Assembly (NCBI RefSeq): GCF_025602895.1
Contig: NW_026516398.1
Coordinates: forward strand, 1-58,895
Reading direction: 5' to 3'
Source of the DNA: Polychytrium aggregatum
Taxonomy: Eukaryota > Chytridiomycota > Chytridiomycetes > Polychytriales
Length of the DNA stretch: 58,895 nucleotides
Part shown: one piece after another, positions 21,299 through 31,664 of the stretch
Numbering within the stretch: the first letter of the stretch is position 1
Layout: every line of letters starts with the position of its first letter
Translations under genes and position numbers: made by a program
The notes under the pieces: generated by a model
Told to the model about the DNA's origin: nothing
Seen by the model: only the letters and a program-made list of their open reading frames with translations
Databases searched by the model: none

Positions 21299-22089
21299 TG
21301 TTAGGGATAGCTTCTGCTTGTTCTCCACTTTGACTGCACACTTGGCTGTTCTTTTGCCTTTCTGTTTGTTTGTGTGTAGCTTTGCAGTTCCCCTCCAATT
21401 TTCCGCCTTTTGCCTGCCATTTCCGCTCCTTCCGCACTTCCGTTTCCCCGCGCTGCTCCGCTTCCTTTGTCTTCTTCGCACGCGCCGGTTTGTTTGTGCA
21501 CGCGCCTTGCTGCGATTGGTTGCAATTCGGCTGCCGGTCATGTGTCCCACCACCGGTGACTCATGACCTGCCTGACCGCCCCGATCTCTTGTTCATCTCG
21601 CATGCATTTGCCCCAACCTTATACTTGACCAATCCGCTTCTTGGACGTTGAGTCACATTGCTTCGCCTTTGCACGTTTCTCCTGCCAGGTGCTTCGCTTT
21701 TGCTTGCGCCTCCCTCGCTTTGGTTCTCTGCCTGTCTCGGTGGTCCTTCTCGGCCCTCGTTCGTGCATCGCCCCCTTCGCCCTGCTCGATCGCCCACTTT
21801 TCCCTCCCTTGGCCGCCCTTCGCTGCCAAGTCCGGACTTGTCTATAAATAGCCTGACCCCCGCGATGTGTAGTCGAACCTCAGCGTTCAAAATAGGACTA
21901 AATAAAGTGCCTTCTACTTTATTCTCTGAGTGTTCCTCACGTCTCATTTCGAGACTAGTCTTATCTTGAACGGATCTTTGCTTCCCTCGCTCCCTCTCCG
22001 AGTCCACTTCGGACTTTACCCTTGCCTTCCCTGAGCTCACTTCGAGCTCACTTCTTCTTTTGCCGTTGAGTCCCCTTCGGATTCTAACA
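21299..22089 (+). repeat. 3' LTR of C-2 (791 bp)
   Basis: Direct repeat of 18183-18973. It ends TTCGGATTCTAACA, where the 5' LTR has TTTGGACTCTAACA. Confidence 0.95.
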
Positions 22090-23290
22090 GGAAGTGGGTA
22101 ACGGTTCTTCTTCGTGATGGCATTGAGGCCTCGGTAGTCGACGCAAAGGCGAAGACCACCATTGGGCTTCTTCACGAAGAAGCAGGGAGCACCAACGGGA
22201 GAAGAGGATTTGGAGATCCAACCACGTGCGAGGGCGTTGGTCAGATACTCCGAAAGAGCAGATTCCTCGGCCGGGGACAAAGGATAGACTTTCCCCGGCT
22301 TTGGCAAACGAGGTTCCTTTCCATCCTCGGTCCGTACAAACTCAATGGACAAGTCATACGGACGATGAGGAGGCAAGGAAGAAGGAGGGTCAGACTTGAG
22401 GCTGAAAACGTCGCCAAACTCATTGTATTTGAGTGGGACGCCTCGAGAGTCAACAGGGGTGCCAGACTCGGCATACACCTTCGTCGTGAGCACGGACCTT
22501 ATCGACACCGTAGGATACGTCTCCGGCGAAGGAGGACGGATATCCATTTGGGCAGCGAAAATGTCGAGCTTGTCTTCCCGTGCAAGACGGAGAAGACTCG
22601 CCGCATTAACGAGCTCAATGTCGGGTGAAGATAAAGCCGTTGGCTCTTCAGAAAGCGAAGCAGAGTCAAGGCGGGAAGAAAGGGAAGGCGAAGTGCCAAA
22701 GGAGGGAACCGGTGTAAGGGAAGGACCGGAGGGAGGAGGAGTCAAAGGCGAAGTGCCCGAAGGGGGAGGCGAAGAGCCGGAAGCGGACGGAGTGTCCAAG
22801 GAAGAAGCAGAGACATCCGCGAGGATGTGTCCATCAGCAAGGCAAGAGGGGTCGGAGAATGAAAGGGAGAGGGACTTCCAATTGACAACTGGATTATGCA
22901 AGCGCATCCAGGGAAGACCAAGAGTGATGGGAGTGGTGGAGAGTCGAGTCACAAGAAAAGAAATCGACTCGGTGTGGGAACCAATGGTCAGAGTCAAAGG
23001 AACGGTTTGGAAACGAATGAAACCGGCCGAAGAACCATCAGCAAGGGAAACGGAGTAAGGAGTAGAAAGAGGGATAAGAGAGAGTTTATGGAGATCCGCA
23101 AAGGCAGGATCAATGAGGGCAAGAGCGGTACATCCATCATCAATGAAAACAGAAAGGGAGATGGAGACCGGGCCAGAAAGACTCATGACGACAAGAGTGG
23201 CCGGAAGAAGAAGCTTATCGTCCGATAATGACGAGTCAGAGGGGGAAGATGTTCGTATCGCCGAACAGACCACCTCGCTTACTTGCGAGG
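22090..23290 (-). pseudogene. pol: C-1 pol, N-terminal part: protease and start of RT
   Basis: This is the stretch of C-1 between the D and C-2 insertions. It follows gag in the -1 frame: the gag stop is TAA at 23279-23281, and the pol frame is open across it. It carries a pepsin-like protease with the unusual active-site triplet Asp-Asp-Gly ([13 protein letters not shown]), a Ser/Pro-rich spacer (22620-22830) and the start of reverse transcriptase ([19 protein letters not shown], in two adjacent motifs) up to KKNRYPLP, where C-2 begins. The frame continues exactly at 18182 once C-2 and one duplication are removed. Confidence 0.9.
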
Positions 23291-23599
23291 TGTAACGTCC
23301 ACTACTGGGACGTTGGGGCAAGACGGGGAGGGAGGGGGTACAAGACAAGACAGGACGGGGCAGAACAGGGCGGTGCTAGGCTACTCTAGCGGACGGGTGA
23401 GCTCGGGGAGCACTTACGTTTATTCACGATAAAACCGAACTCCAGACAAACGGGGGGAACGGGGGCAACCCGCAGGTATACCCTGCGGTGGCCTGCCTGC
23501 GGTGCGTGAAAACGCAAAGCGCAGCACAGGTCACGACCCACTGCGCCGCGCAGTACGCGCAGTACGCGCAGCACAGCGTCGGAGATACCATCTCCTACA
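23291..23599 (-). repeat. 3' LTR of D (309 bp)
   Basis: Bounded TG...CA. The plus-strand start holds a 7-bp inverted repeat AACGTCC/GGACGTT (23294-23300 and 23308-23314). Near 23540-23575 there are tandem GCGCAGTAC-type repeats. Confidence 0.94.
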
Positions 23600-23608
23600 C
23601 TCCCACAC

Positions 23609-26600
23609 TTAAGAAGGCTTCCTGCGAGGAGCCCTGCGTGTGCTCTTTATTTGGGGCTCCTCGAGGTGTTTACCGTATTTACTCAGCTCCTCGGGTGCAT
23701 GGGACAAGTCCTCCAGTGTTTGCCATGTGTTGCCCGAGTGTGGGTAACCAACCCACTTGACATAAAACCGAAGTGACCCATCAGCCACTTTCTTGTGCCT
23801 CACGATCCTTTCGACTTCATATTCTTGAGTATAGTATTGTCCGAGGTCGTCTTCCAGTGGTGCGTCGTCCGGGACACCTTCGTCGGCGTCGGGGAACTGT
23901 GCTGGACTGCGGGTCGTGTGGCGACGCAGCTTGGACACATGGAAGACAGGATGGAGCTTGCTTCCAGGTGGCAAGTCCAACAGGTAGTTGAGGGGACTGG
24001 GTCGGGCCGCTATCTTGAACGGTCCTCGGTACTTGGGCAACAACTTCTTTGACTGGGCTTCGGGGACCTTGATGTTGTCGGCGTCCAGGTAGACAAGGTC
24101 TCCAACTTCAAAGGAGACATCCTGGTGTCGGCGGTCGTAGTACTTCGCCATCACTTGTTGCGCATCCGTGAGCGCGTCGGCGATCATCTTGTGTCGGACT
24201 TGATGATCTTTGACAAAGGCACTTGGTTTGGGAGGCAATCCAGCCGTGGACTCGGTCAGTGTCAAGGAGGTGGGAACATCAGGCTGGAATCCGTAGAGCG
24301 CCTCAAAGGGGCTCAAGCCAGTTGTGCTCGACTTGGCGGTGTTGTATGCAAACTCTGCATGACTCAGCTGTATGTCCCAGTCGTCTTGGCTGGTCGAGGC
24401 GTATGTCCTCAGGTATTGCTCGAGGGTGCGGATCGTCCGCTCGGACTGTCCATCCGTTTGTTGGTGGTGCGAGGTTGACATGTTCAGCTTGGTGCCGAGA
24501 TGGTCGAACAGACTTGTCCAAAACAAGGAGGTGAATCGGGGGTCTCGATCACTGACGATGGACTTTGGGAGGCCGTGGTGCTTGAACACATGCTTGAAGA
24601 ACAGCAGTGCAAGGTCAGGCGCGGAGCATGTCGTCTGGCACGGCACAAAGTGTGCCATCTTGCTGAACCTGTCGACAAAGACAGCGATTGCATCGTGGTC
24701 CAACTTGGTCGTCGGTAGATGCGTGATGAGATCCATGGACATGCTGGTCCAGGGGCGGTCGGGAACAGGCAGGGGTTGCAGCAATCCTTGCTCTCGGGTC
24801 GTGCGTGACTTGACCATCTTGCAGGTATGGCAGGACTCGATGTACTTCTCGACGGTGCGCTTCATTCCAGGCCAGTATGCGACTTTGGCCAGTCGGTCGT
24901 ATGTCTTCTCGACTCCAAAGTGTCCAGCGAGGGGCGAGTCGTGGACCTCTTGGAGCAACTTGGTCTTCAACGACGGAATGTCCGGCACACAGACACGGCT
25001 GTCCTTCTTCAGGAGGAGCAGGCCATCACGCACTGTGTACTCGGATGATTCGTCGTCCTTGGGGAGCTTAGACACCTTTCGGAACAGTTCTCCGAACTGT
25101 TTGTCGTTGGCGATGTTGTCTCGGACAACATCCAGCATCGTGTTGTCGACACTGACAGTCGACTCGTACAGTGACGCCAATTGGTAGTCGGGGCGTCGGG
25201 ACAGTGCGTCAGGCACCACATTGAGTTTGCCTTTCTGGTATACAACCTCGTAGTTGTACTCGGCGAGGAACTCCATCCATCGCGCTTGGCGTCGGCTCAG
25301 GTTCTTCTTGGTGTCGAGGTAACGCAGTGACTGGTGGTCCGTCACAATCTTGAAGGGCTTGGCGGTACCGTGGAGGTACACTCGGAACTTCTGCAGCGCG
25401 TAGATGATCGCAAGCTGCTCCTTCTCGTGCACGGGATAGTTGATCTCGTGTTGGGACAGTTTGCGCGACTCGAAGGCAACGGGCCTTCCCTCCTGCATCA
25501 AAACAGCTCCCACCGCAAGGTCGGAGGCGTCGGTGTGCACGGAGACATCCGTGTTCGGGTCGAACACAGCGAGGACAGGAGCGTTCGTCAAGGCGTGCTT
25601 GAGGGTCTCGAACGCTTGGCGTTGTGGGTGGTCCCACACGAAGGGGCACTCTTTGCGGAGTAGGTCTGTGAGTGGACCGGCAGTGCGCGCCAGATCGGGG
25701 ATGAATCGGCGGTAGTAGTTGACGAGACCGAGAAACGACTGCACGTCAGAGACGCATGCGAGCGGCGGCCACTCGACCACAGACTTGACCTTGGCGGGGT
25801 CGACTTCGATTCCTCTTCCTGAGACAACGTGTCCCAGGAACGGGACTTGATTCTTGAAGAACTCACACTTGGACAGTTTGGCATACAACTTGTGCTCGCG
25901 TAGCTTGGCCAGCACGCGGGCGACATGACCTTCATGGGTCGCTTCATCCTTGCTGTACACAAGGATATCATCCAGGTACACGATGACAGAGTTGTCGAGC
26001 TCTTGGCGGAACACATCGTTCATCAGCTGCATGAACGTGGCAGGTGCGTTCGTCAATCCGAACGGCAGCACTAGGAACTCGTACAGTCCGTAGCGAGTCC
26101 TGAAGGCGGTCTTGTGGACATCATCCTCGTGGATGCGGATCTGATGGTAGCCTGAGCGGAGGTCTATCTTGCTAAAGACCTTTGCTCCACTCAGACGATC
26201 CATCAACTCGTCGATCCTGGGCAACGGGTAGGTGTTCTTGATGGTCTGTTTGTTTAGTGCGCGATAGTCGACGCACATCCTGAGATCACCTTCTTTCTTC
26301 TTGACAAAGAGCACTGGTGCACCATACGGTGACTGGCTCGGGCGGATGAACCCATGGGCGAGGAGGTCATCCAACTGGCGCTTGAGTTCGTCCATCTCCG
26401 TCAGCGACAGTTGGTACGTCGGTCTTGACGGAGGCGACGAGCCTGGTTCGATGTCGATGCGATGATCGACGGTGCGTTGGGGTGGCAGGCATTGTGGCAA
26501 CTGGTCGGGGAATACGTCCTTGTACTCGTCGAGCAGCTTGGTCACCACAGGCGGGGGACCGGGACCGGCTTGGTCGGTGTCGTCGACCTCACGCACGACA

Positions 26601-27520
26601 CAGAGGAACGACGTGTCCTTCTTGATCAGCCTCTTGAATTGCATGGCTGAGAGGAGAGGTGGCATGTTGGGTGAGGCCATGCCCTGCAGGACAATGTCAG
26701 GGCCAACACGGACAGTGCGGCCTTTCCAGTCGACGACTGGAGTCGGCTCGGCACGAGCAAGCCAGCTCATGCCGAGGATGGCATCGAACTTGGTGTCGAT
26801 CACTTGGAACAACAGGACAGGATGGTACTTGGGATGGAGGGCCACTCGCAGGACCACTTGGTGTGTGCACTGCTGCACACGATCGTCTGCAAGCGCCACA
26901 CTCATCGGCGACTTCTTCTTGGTTGCATGTATGTTGAGCTCCTGGAGCAAGCGTCTGCTGACAAAGTTGCAGCTTGCTCCAGAGTCCACCATCATTCGGA
27001 CGGTGTGACCTTGGACGGTGGCAGGGAGGTACAGCAGGGACTCTTCATGGTCCTCCTGCACAGCCTCCTGCACCATGACTTGACTTGGGGGAACGGGCGA
27101 CACTTGGTCTTGGTTGGCTTCATCACGGCCACTCGGACATTTTGGATAGGGTTCGGCCATTGCGGGGGCCTGCGGCGTCAGCACGCCATTGCACACGACG
27201 TCCACGGCTTGCGGACACATGTCGGAAGCATCCGACACACACGACTTGACAGGGGTGAGGGCACAGGCGGTCCTGTCCCTCAAGGGTTCTTGATTTTCTT
27301 TTTTGTTTTGGTTTTCAATTTTGGTTTTCTCTTCACGTTCGTGGAGAGGCAGGCGGCTTGCGCCACCATGCACCTCTCGCACGACGCACAACACTTGGTT
27401 TGTTTCTCCTTCGGGGGAGGGGGCGAGGTGAACTTCCTCTGGAGACGCGTGGACTGCATTGAGCAATCCACGGCGTTGGTCTCCTACTAGGGCTCCAGAG
27501 CCACCTAGTAGGGTCGGCCG
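23609..27520 (-). CDS. pol: D Pol polyprotein
   Basis: About 1300 residues. The frame is open from the slippery site at 27520 and no ATG is needed. Order: a basic low-complexity lead, aspartic protease ([11 protein letters not shown]), reverse transcriptase ([19 protein letters not shown], in two adjacent motifs, then [13 protein letters not shown]), RNase H ([26 protein letters not shown]) and integrase zinc finger (CHTCKMVK). The core follows ([28 protein letters not shown]), then a chromodomain ([17 protein letters not shown]). Several motifs differ from the other families here ([21 protein letters not shown]), so D belongs to a separate chromovirus branch. The frame is intact to the stop at 23609. 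Confidence 0.95.
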   Translation of the reverse strand, partial: RPTLLGGSGALVGDQRRGLLNAVHASPEEVHLAPSPEGETNQVLCVVREVHGGASRLPLHEREEKTKIENQNKKENQEPLRDRTACALTPVKSCVSDASDMCPQAVDVVCNGVLTPQAPAMAEPYPKCPSGRDEANQDQVSPVPPSQVMVQEAVQEDHEESLLYLPATVQGHTVRMMVDSGASCNFVSRRLLQELNIHATKKKSPMSVALADDRVQQCTHQVVLRVALHPKYHPVLLFQVIDTKFDAILGMSWLARAEPTPVVDWKGRTVRVGPDIVLQGMASPNMPPLLSAMQFKRLIKKDTSFLCVVREVDDTDQAGPGPPPVVTKLLDEYKDVFPDQLPQCLPPQRTVDHRIDIEPGSSPPSRPTYQLSLTEMDELKRQLDDLLAHGFIRPSQSPYGAPVLFVKKKEGDLRMCVDYRALNKQTIKNTYPLPRIDELMDRLSGAKVFSKIDLRSGYHQIRIHEDDVHKTAFRTRYGLYEFLVLPFGLTNAPATFMQLMNDVFRQELDNSVIVYLDDILVYSKDEATHEGHVARVLAKLREHKLYAKLSKCEFFKNQVPFLGHVVSGRGIEVDPAKVKSVVEWPPLACVSDVQSFLGLVNYYRRFIPDLARTAGPLTDLLRKECPFVWDHPQRQAFETLKHALTNAPVLAVFDPNTDVSVHTDASDLAVGAVLMQEGRPVAFESRKLSQHEINYPVHEKEQLAIIYALQKFRVYLHGTAKPFKIVTDHQSLRYLDTKKNLSRRQARWMEFLAEYNYEVVYQKGKLNVVPDALSRRPDYQLASLYESTVSVDNTMLDVVRDNIANDKQFGELFRKVSKLPKDDESSEYTVRDGLLLLKKDSRVCVPDIPSLKTKLLQEVHDSPLAGHFGVEKTYDRLAKVAYWPGMKRTVEKYIESCHTCKMVKSRTTREQGLLQPLPVPDRPWTSMSMDLITHLPTTKLDHDAIAVFVDRFSKMAHFVPCQTTCSAPDLALLFFKHVFKHHGLPKSIVSDRDPRFTSLFWTSLFDHLGTKLNMSTSHHQQTDGQSERTIRTLEQYLRTYASTSQDDWDIQLSHAEFAYNTAKSSTTGLSPFEALYGFQPDVPTSLTLTESTAGLPPKPSAFVKDHQVRHKMIADALTDAQQVMAKYYDRRHQDVSFEVGDLVYLDADNIKVPEAQSKKLLPKYRGPFKIAARPSPLNYLLDLPPGSKLHPVFHVSKLRRHTTRSPAQFPDADEGVPDDAPLEDDLGQYYTQEYEVERIVRHKKVADGSLRFYVKWVGYPHSGNTWQTLEDLSHAPEELSKYGKHLEEPQIKSTRRAPRRKPS

Positions 27521-28326
27521 TTTCCCGACTTCATGGGGCACTCCTTGGCCTGGTGTCCCGGTCGGTGACAGAAGAAGCAGGAACCATGGCGGAGGTCCTC
27601 CTGCTTCTGTCTGTCCTTGGGGGAGACAGTGGCAGCTTGCTGGAACCGGGAGCGGGGAGGGCCACGAGCCTCCATGGCGTTGACGTCAACGTCCATGGGC
27701 TCAGGCATGGGTCTTGCGGGCGGGGCCGGGCGAGGCGGACGGGCTGGGACGTGATGAGACCGATGGCCGCCTGCCAGCTGCGGGTAGAACTGGCGGCCAT
27801 GGTACTGGACGTTGTCGAGGTTCTCGGCAACGTCCATCATCACGTCCAGGGACTTGCGGGCATCAGGGTTGCTGGCGATGTACTCTCTGATCTTGGGCTT
27901 GAGGCCCTTCTGGAAGAGGTACATCGCATCAGCAGAGCCCAGCTCCTCAATCTGGGAGGAGAGGTCTTCAAACTCCTCGATGTAGCGGGTCACAGAACCA
28001 CGCTGCACGAGAGAGTATAGCTTGTCACGGGCAATGAGTTCAGCATTGGGGCTGCCGAAGCGGCGACGGAGGCGGTCCTTGAAGTCGTCAAACACACCTT
28101 CGCTCTGCTCGTCGAACCCTTGGCGGCGGTACCAACGGTACGCCTGGTCCTTTAAGCAGAGCTTGGCGGCGACGATGTGGTGGGTGGGGGCGACTTGGGC
28201 AGCATCGAGGTAGTCCTCGAGTTGCTGCAGCCAGTCCTCCACCGAGGAGGAGCGGCTCTTCCCAGTAAACACTGGGGCACGGAAGGTCTTGAGGAAGGCT
28301 TCCGGAAGTGGGCGGGGGTTGCTCAT
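27505..28326 (-). CDS. gag: D Gag
   Basis: 273 residues from ATG ([11 protein letters not shown]). Capsid motifs include [38 protein letters not shown] and [17 protein letters not shown] knuckle lies near the end ([14 protein letters not shown]), followed by KSGNGRPY and the stop. Pol overlaps the last codons in the -1 frame. Confidence 0.94.
   Translation of the reverse strand: MSNPRPLPEAFLKTFRAPVFTGKSRSSSVEDWLQQLEDYLDAAQVAPTHHIVAAKLCLKDQAYRWYRRQGFDEQSEGVFDDFKDRLRRRFGSPNAELIARDKLYSLVQRGSVTRYIEEFEDLSSQIEELGSADAMYLFQKGLKPKIREYIASNPDARKSLDVMMDVAENLDNVQYHGRQFYPQLAGGHRSHHVPARPPRPAPPARPMPEPMDVDVNAMEARGPPRSRFQQAATVSPKDRQKQEDLRHGSCFFCHRPGHQAKECPMKSGNGRPY
27520..27526 (-). other. -1 frameshift slippery heptamer GGGAAAC (D gag-pol)
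   Basis: Gag reads TCG GGA AAC on the minus strand, 12 nt before the gag stop at 27505-27507. Pol is in the -1 frame. Confidence 0.8.
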
Positions 28327-28434
28327 GGCAGGGGCAGGCTCCAGGGACAGAGAGGAGAGTCGGTCGGCAAGAGAGGCGGGATCCAGCTTGAGGATCTAGA
28401 AAGAGGACAAACAGGACGAAAACAAGACGAGGAT

Positions 28435-28448
28435 TTCCGATGCTACCA
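28435..28448 (-). promoter_or_regulatory. D tRNA-type primer binding site
   Basis: Directly next to the 5' LTR the minus strand reads TGGTAGCATCGGAA. The leading TGG is complementary to the CCA end of a tRNA. I did not find a matching complement inside the D LTR, in contrast to the self-priming families. The specific tRNA is not identified. Confidence 0.55.
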
Positions 28449-28757
28449 TGTAACGTCCACTACTGGGACGTTGGGGCAAGACGGGGAGGGAGGGGGTACA
28501 AGACAAGACAGGACGGGGCAGAACAGGGCGGTGCTAGGCTACTCTAGCGGACGGGTGAGCTCGGGGAGCACTTACGTTTATTCACGATAAAACCGAACTC
28601 CAGACAAACGGGGGGAACGGGGGCAACCCGCAGGTATACCCTGCGGTGGCCTGCCTGCGGTGCGTGAAAACGCAAAGCGCAGCACAGGTCACGACCCACT
28701 GCGCCGCGCAGTACGCGCAGTACGCGCAGCACAGCGTCGGAGATACCATCTCCTACA
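28449..28757 (-). repeat. 5' LTR of D (309 bp)
   Basis: Direct repeat of 23291-23599, ended by TG...CA and followed by the CGAGG duplication. Confidence 0.94.
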
Positions 28758-29704
28758 CGAGGTGCTGCTCGGCTGTGGGCATTTCCCGAGTTCCGTTTGA
28801 CCAGAACCGGGCACTGCTGAACATCGCGACTGCCGGGACAAGACTTTTCCCCGCAGTACAAGCAGAGACCCTGCTCACGACGTCGCTTTTTCTCGACGTC
28901 GGAGAGCTTAGCAGGGCGGACCGAGACAGAGTCAAGGTCCATGGGAGTGGGTGCAGAAGAGGAGGAAGAAGAAACATGCGCGGGAGAATGGTGGTGATGG
29001 GGAGCAGAGCGAGAAGAAGGAGGAGGAGGTTGGGAACGGGAGGAGACCTTGAGACGATGGAGGGCATCGTCGTACTCGACCGCTGCCTTGATCAACTCGG
29101 GCAAGGAAGCGGGAGCGGGGCGGAGACCGATGAGGTGGAACTTGACCTCAGACTTCAAACCCTCCTTGAAGAAGTGCATCTTGGTGGGTTCGTCAGTCTG
29201 GACGCGGGCGGCGAGCTGGACGAAGCGGGTGGCGAAGGCTTGGCAGGACTTGAGCTGGACCAAGCGTTTGAGGTCGTTCAAGGCCTTATCTTGCGAGGAG
29301 GCCGTGTCCTCACCGAAGGTCGACTTGAGGGCAACTTCAAAATCCGCGAAGGAAGCCGGGAAGCGGTTGGCCATATAAAAGGCGGCCTCGTACCATTTGA
29401 AAGCTTCGCCGCGGAGGAAGGAGGTGGCATAAAGGACCTTCTGGCGCTCGGGCGCAAAGAAGGCAGGATCGGCGAGGAAGACGAGGTGGCACTGGGCGAG
29501 GAAGGCCGTCGTCTCGTCGCGGGAACCTAGGAACTCCTTGGGCTTGTTCACCTGGTAGACCTGGCGGGGAGCGGCGGCGGGAGCTTGCAGATCTTGGATC
29601 TGACGATGGAGAGCAGCGTTCTGGGTCATGAGGGCGTTCATACGCTCCTCCATGCGCGCCAGGTACGCATTGAGATCTGCCGGGGGTGCAGCAGGCTCAG
29701 CCAT
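28758..29704 (-). pseudogene. gag: C-1 gag, split near its end by D
   Basis: Starts at the ATG of MAEPAAPPADLN. An N-terminal helix (about residues 10-40) precedes the capsid (NKPKEFLGSRDETTAF, FKWYEAAFYMA, FKEGLKSEVKFHL). A His/Ser-rich stretch and a knuckle with altered spacing follow (CLYCGEKSCPGSRDVQQCP). The slippery heptamer GGGAAAT is at 28781-28787. D interrupts the last few codons; the stop lies beyond D at 23279-23281. The longer frame continuing left of 28758 is read-through into the D LTR. Confidence 0.92.
28781..28787 (-). other. -1 frameshift slippery heptamer GGGAAAT (C-1 gag-pol)
   Basis: Gag reads TCG GGA AAT on the minus strand, 27 coding bases before the gag stop once D is removed. 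The pol frame is -1 and open over the stop. Confidence 0.75.
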
Positions 29705-29761
29705 CGGATCGACGAGGGAAAGAGAGGCGAAAGAAGAAGAAAGGCCGGGAAGCCAAGAGGG

Positions 29762-29773
29762 AGCGTTCAAAAT
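29762..29773 (-). promoter_or_regulatory. C-1 self-primer binding site
   Basis: AGCGTTCAAAAT (plus strand) next to the 5' LTR is the exact reverse complement of ATTTTGAACGCT at 29972-29983 in the LTR. The inferred start at 29983 is 39 nt from the TATA box at 30015-30022. Confidence 0.72.
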
Positions 29774-29775
29774 GA

Positions 29776-30569
29776 TGTTAGAGTCCAAAGGGGACTCAAC
29801 GGCAAAAGAAGAAGTGAGCTCGAAGTGAGCTCAGGGAAAGCAAGGGTAGAGTCCGAAGTGGACTCGGAGAGGGAGCGAGGGAAGCAAAGATCCGTTCAAG
29901 ATAAGACTTGTCTCGAAATGAGACGTGAGGAACACTCAGAGAATAAAGTAGAAGGCACTTTATTTAGTCCTATTTTGAACGCTGAGGTTCGACTACACAT
30001 CGCGGGGGTCAGGCTATTTATAGACAAGTCCGGACTTGGCAGCGAAGGGCGGCCAAGGGAGGGAAAAGTGGGCGATCGAGCGTGGCGAAGGGGGCGATGC
30101 ACGAACGAGGGCCGAGAAGGACCACCGAGACAGGCAGAGAACCAAAGCGAGAGAGGCGCAAGCAAAAGCGAAGCACCTGGCAGGAGAAACATGCGAAAGG
30201 GAAGCAATGTGACTCAACATCCAAGAAGCGGATTGGTCAAGTATAAGGTTGGGGCAAATGCATGCGAGATGAACAAGAGATCGGGGCGGTCAGGCAGGTC
30301 ATGAGTCACCGGTGGGGGGACACATGACCGGCAGCCGAATTGCAACCAATCGCAGCAAGGCGCGTGCACAAACAAACCGGCGCGTGCGAAGAAGACAAAG
30401 GAAGCGGAGCAGCGCGGGAAAACGGAAGTGCGGAAGGAGCGGAAAAGACAGGCAAAAGGGCGGAAAATCGGAGGGGAACTGCAAAGGCTACACACAAACA
30501 AACAGAAAGGCAAAAGAACTAGCCAAGTGTGCAGTCAAAGTGGAGAACAAGCAGGAGCTATCCCTAACA
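29776..30569 (-). repeat. 5' LTR of C-1 (794 bp)
   Basis: TGTTAG...CTAACA on the plus strand. It joins family A leader sequence at 30570. It resembles the C-2 LTRs more closely than it resembles the other C-1 LTR at 14773. Confidence 0.93.
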
Positions 30570-30686
30570 GCCCCTTTCCTAGTCCTGTCCGAACCTCAAG
30601 CACACTTGTGTCTGAGCCCTCTTCGCTCTCCTGTTCTTGAACCTCCTCGCTTTTTTTTTTTTCCCAGTCCCAGTCCCAGTCCCGCC

Positions 30687-31664
30687 ATGGATCCTGCCCT
30701 CGTGGACCGCCTCCGTGCCTTGGAGGCCGAGCTCGCCGAGCTCCGGACAGCTCGCGATGCTCCTGCCGCTGGGTACAGCGTGCAGATGCCGGACCGTTAC
30801 GACGGTAACCGGCAAGGGTTCCGGGCATTCGTAAATCAGTGCAAACTGTATATACGAATGCAGCCCCACCGGTTCCCTGCTGACCCGATTAAGGTCGGAT
30901 TCGTCATTAGTCTGCTCACTGGACCGGCTCTCCAGTGGGCGACTCCGATGCTTGAGATGGGTGATCCCCGACTCAACTCTTTTGGCGATTTCCTAGAACG
31001 CTTTTCCAAAGTGTTTGACGACCCTGATCGGGCCAGGACTGCCGAGTCAGTGATCACCACACTGTCTCAGGGCAACCGCCCGTGCGCAGTCTATGCATCC
31101 GAGTTCCTTCGTATTGCCGCCGATACGACTTGGAACGACGGTGCAAAGATCTCGTTCTTCCGACTTGGCTTGTCGGATGATGTCAGAGACGAACTTTCGC
31201 GAGTTCGCCCTCTGCCACGAGATCTGGAGGAGTACATCGAGCTTTGTAACGAGCTCGATGCACGAATCCGCGAGCGCCGTCAAGAGCGCCGAAGCACGCC
31301 TGCCCGCTACCGGTCTTCCCAGTTCGCCTTTGGTTCCGCCTCCGCTGCCGTTCCCGCCATCGCTCCCGCGCCCGTCCTCGCTCCGCCGCACCCCTCCTAC
31401 ATTGTTTCCGAGCCCATGCAAGTGGACTCTGCCGTCTCTGGACCCCTGACCGCCGAGGAGAAACAACGCCGCCGCCGCTTTGGACTCTGCCTGTACTGTG
31501 GCAAGAAGGGCCACTTGGTACGAAACTGCCCCGTCAAGTTTGGATCTACCAGAGCTACCGGACCGCCCCCTGGACCTCCCGGCCCGAGGATCATCCGCAC
31601 CATCGTTTACGAAGATGGAGAAGTGCAAGACTTCAGTTCGGGAAACGACCAGGCCCGGTTCTAA
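30687..31664 (+). CDS. gag: A2 Gag
   Basis: 325 residues from ATG (MDPALVDR), as in A1. The upstream frame runs into the C-1 LTR and is not coding. The leader just before the ATG has a poly-T tract, slightly longer than in A1, followed by a CCAGTC repeat. Capsid and CCHC knuckle (CLYCGKKGHLVRNC) are intact. The expressed product would need a promoter supplied from the neighbouring C-1 LTR, because the A2 5' LTR is missing and that C-1 LTR points away. Confidence 0.93.
   Translation: MDPALVDRLRALEAELAELRTARDAPAAGYSVQMPDRYDGNRQGFRAFVNQCKLYIRMQPHRFPADPIKVGFVISLLTGPALQWATPMLEMGDPRLNSFGDFLERFSKVFDDPDRARTAESVITTLSQGNRPCAVYASEFLRIAADTTWNDGAKISFFRLGLSDDVRDELSRVRPLPRDLEEYIELCNELDARIRERRQERRSTPARYRSSQFAFGSASAAVPAIAPAPVLAPPHPSYIVSEPMQVDSAVSGPLTAEEKQRRRRFGLCLYCGKKGHLVRNCPVKFGSTRATGPPPGPPGPRIIRTIVYEDGEVQDFSSGNDQARF
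31640..31646 (+). other. -1 frameshift slippery heptamer GGGAAAC (A2 gag-pol)
   Basis: Gag reads TCG GGA AAC, 15 nt before the gag stop. Pol is open in the -1 frame. Confidence 0.8.

Larger units (their letters stand above)
18183..22089 (+). mobile_element. Family C copy C-2, internally deleted
   Basis: Plus-strand element with LTRs 18183-18973 and 21299-22089 (791 bp each, only a few differences near the 3' ends). The target duplication is GGAAG (18178-18182 and 22090-22094), inside C-1 RT. The internal region jumps from mid-gag to RNase H at about 19573-19576, losing the zinc knuckle, protease and RT. It therefore cannot move on its own, but it keeps LTRs, primer site and polypurine tract. 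Confidence 0.95.
23291..28757 (-). mobile_element. Ty3/Gypsy chromovirus, family D, complete
   Basis: 5467 bp with 309-bp LTRs (23291-23599 and 28449-28757) that look identical. The target duplication is CGAGG (23286-23290 and 28758-28762), in the gag-pol overlap of C-1. Gag and pol are open and overlap in the -1 frame. The primer site is of tRNA type, unlike families A, B, C and F. By sequence it looks intact and recent. Confidence 0.96.
14773..30569 (-). mobile_element. Ty3/Gypsy chromovirus, family C, copy C-1 (carries C-2 and D)
   Basis: LTRs at 14773-15564 and 29776-30569. Gag starts at 29704 and the pol pieces lie at 22090-23290 and 15577-18182. C-2 (18183-22089) and D (23291-28757) are inserted, each with a clean 5-bp duplication, and removing them restores continuous RT and gag-pol reading. 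The outer flanks do not form a proper duplication (GCCCT left, GCCCC right) and belong to two different elements, E on the left and A2 on the right. The two LTRs also differ more than expected for one insertion. This outer pair may therefore be a recombinant. Confidence 0.88.
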
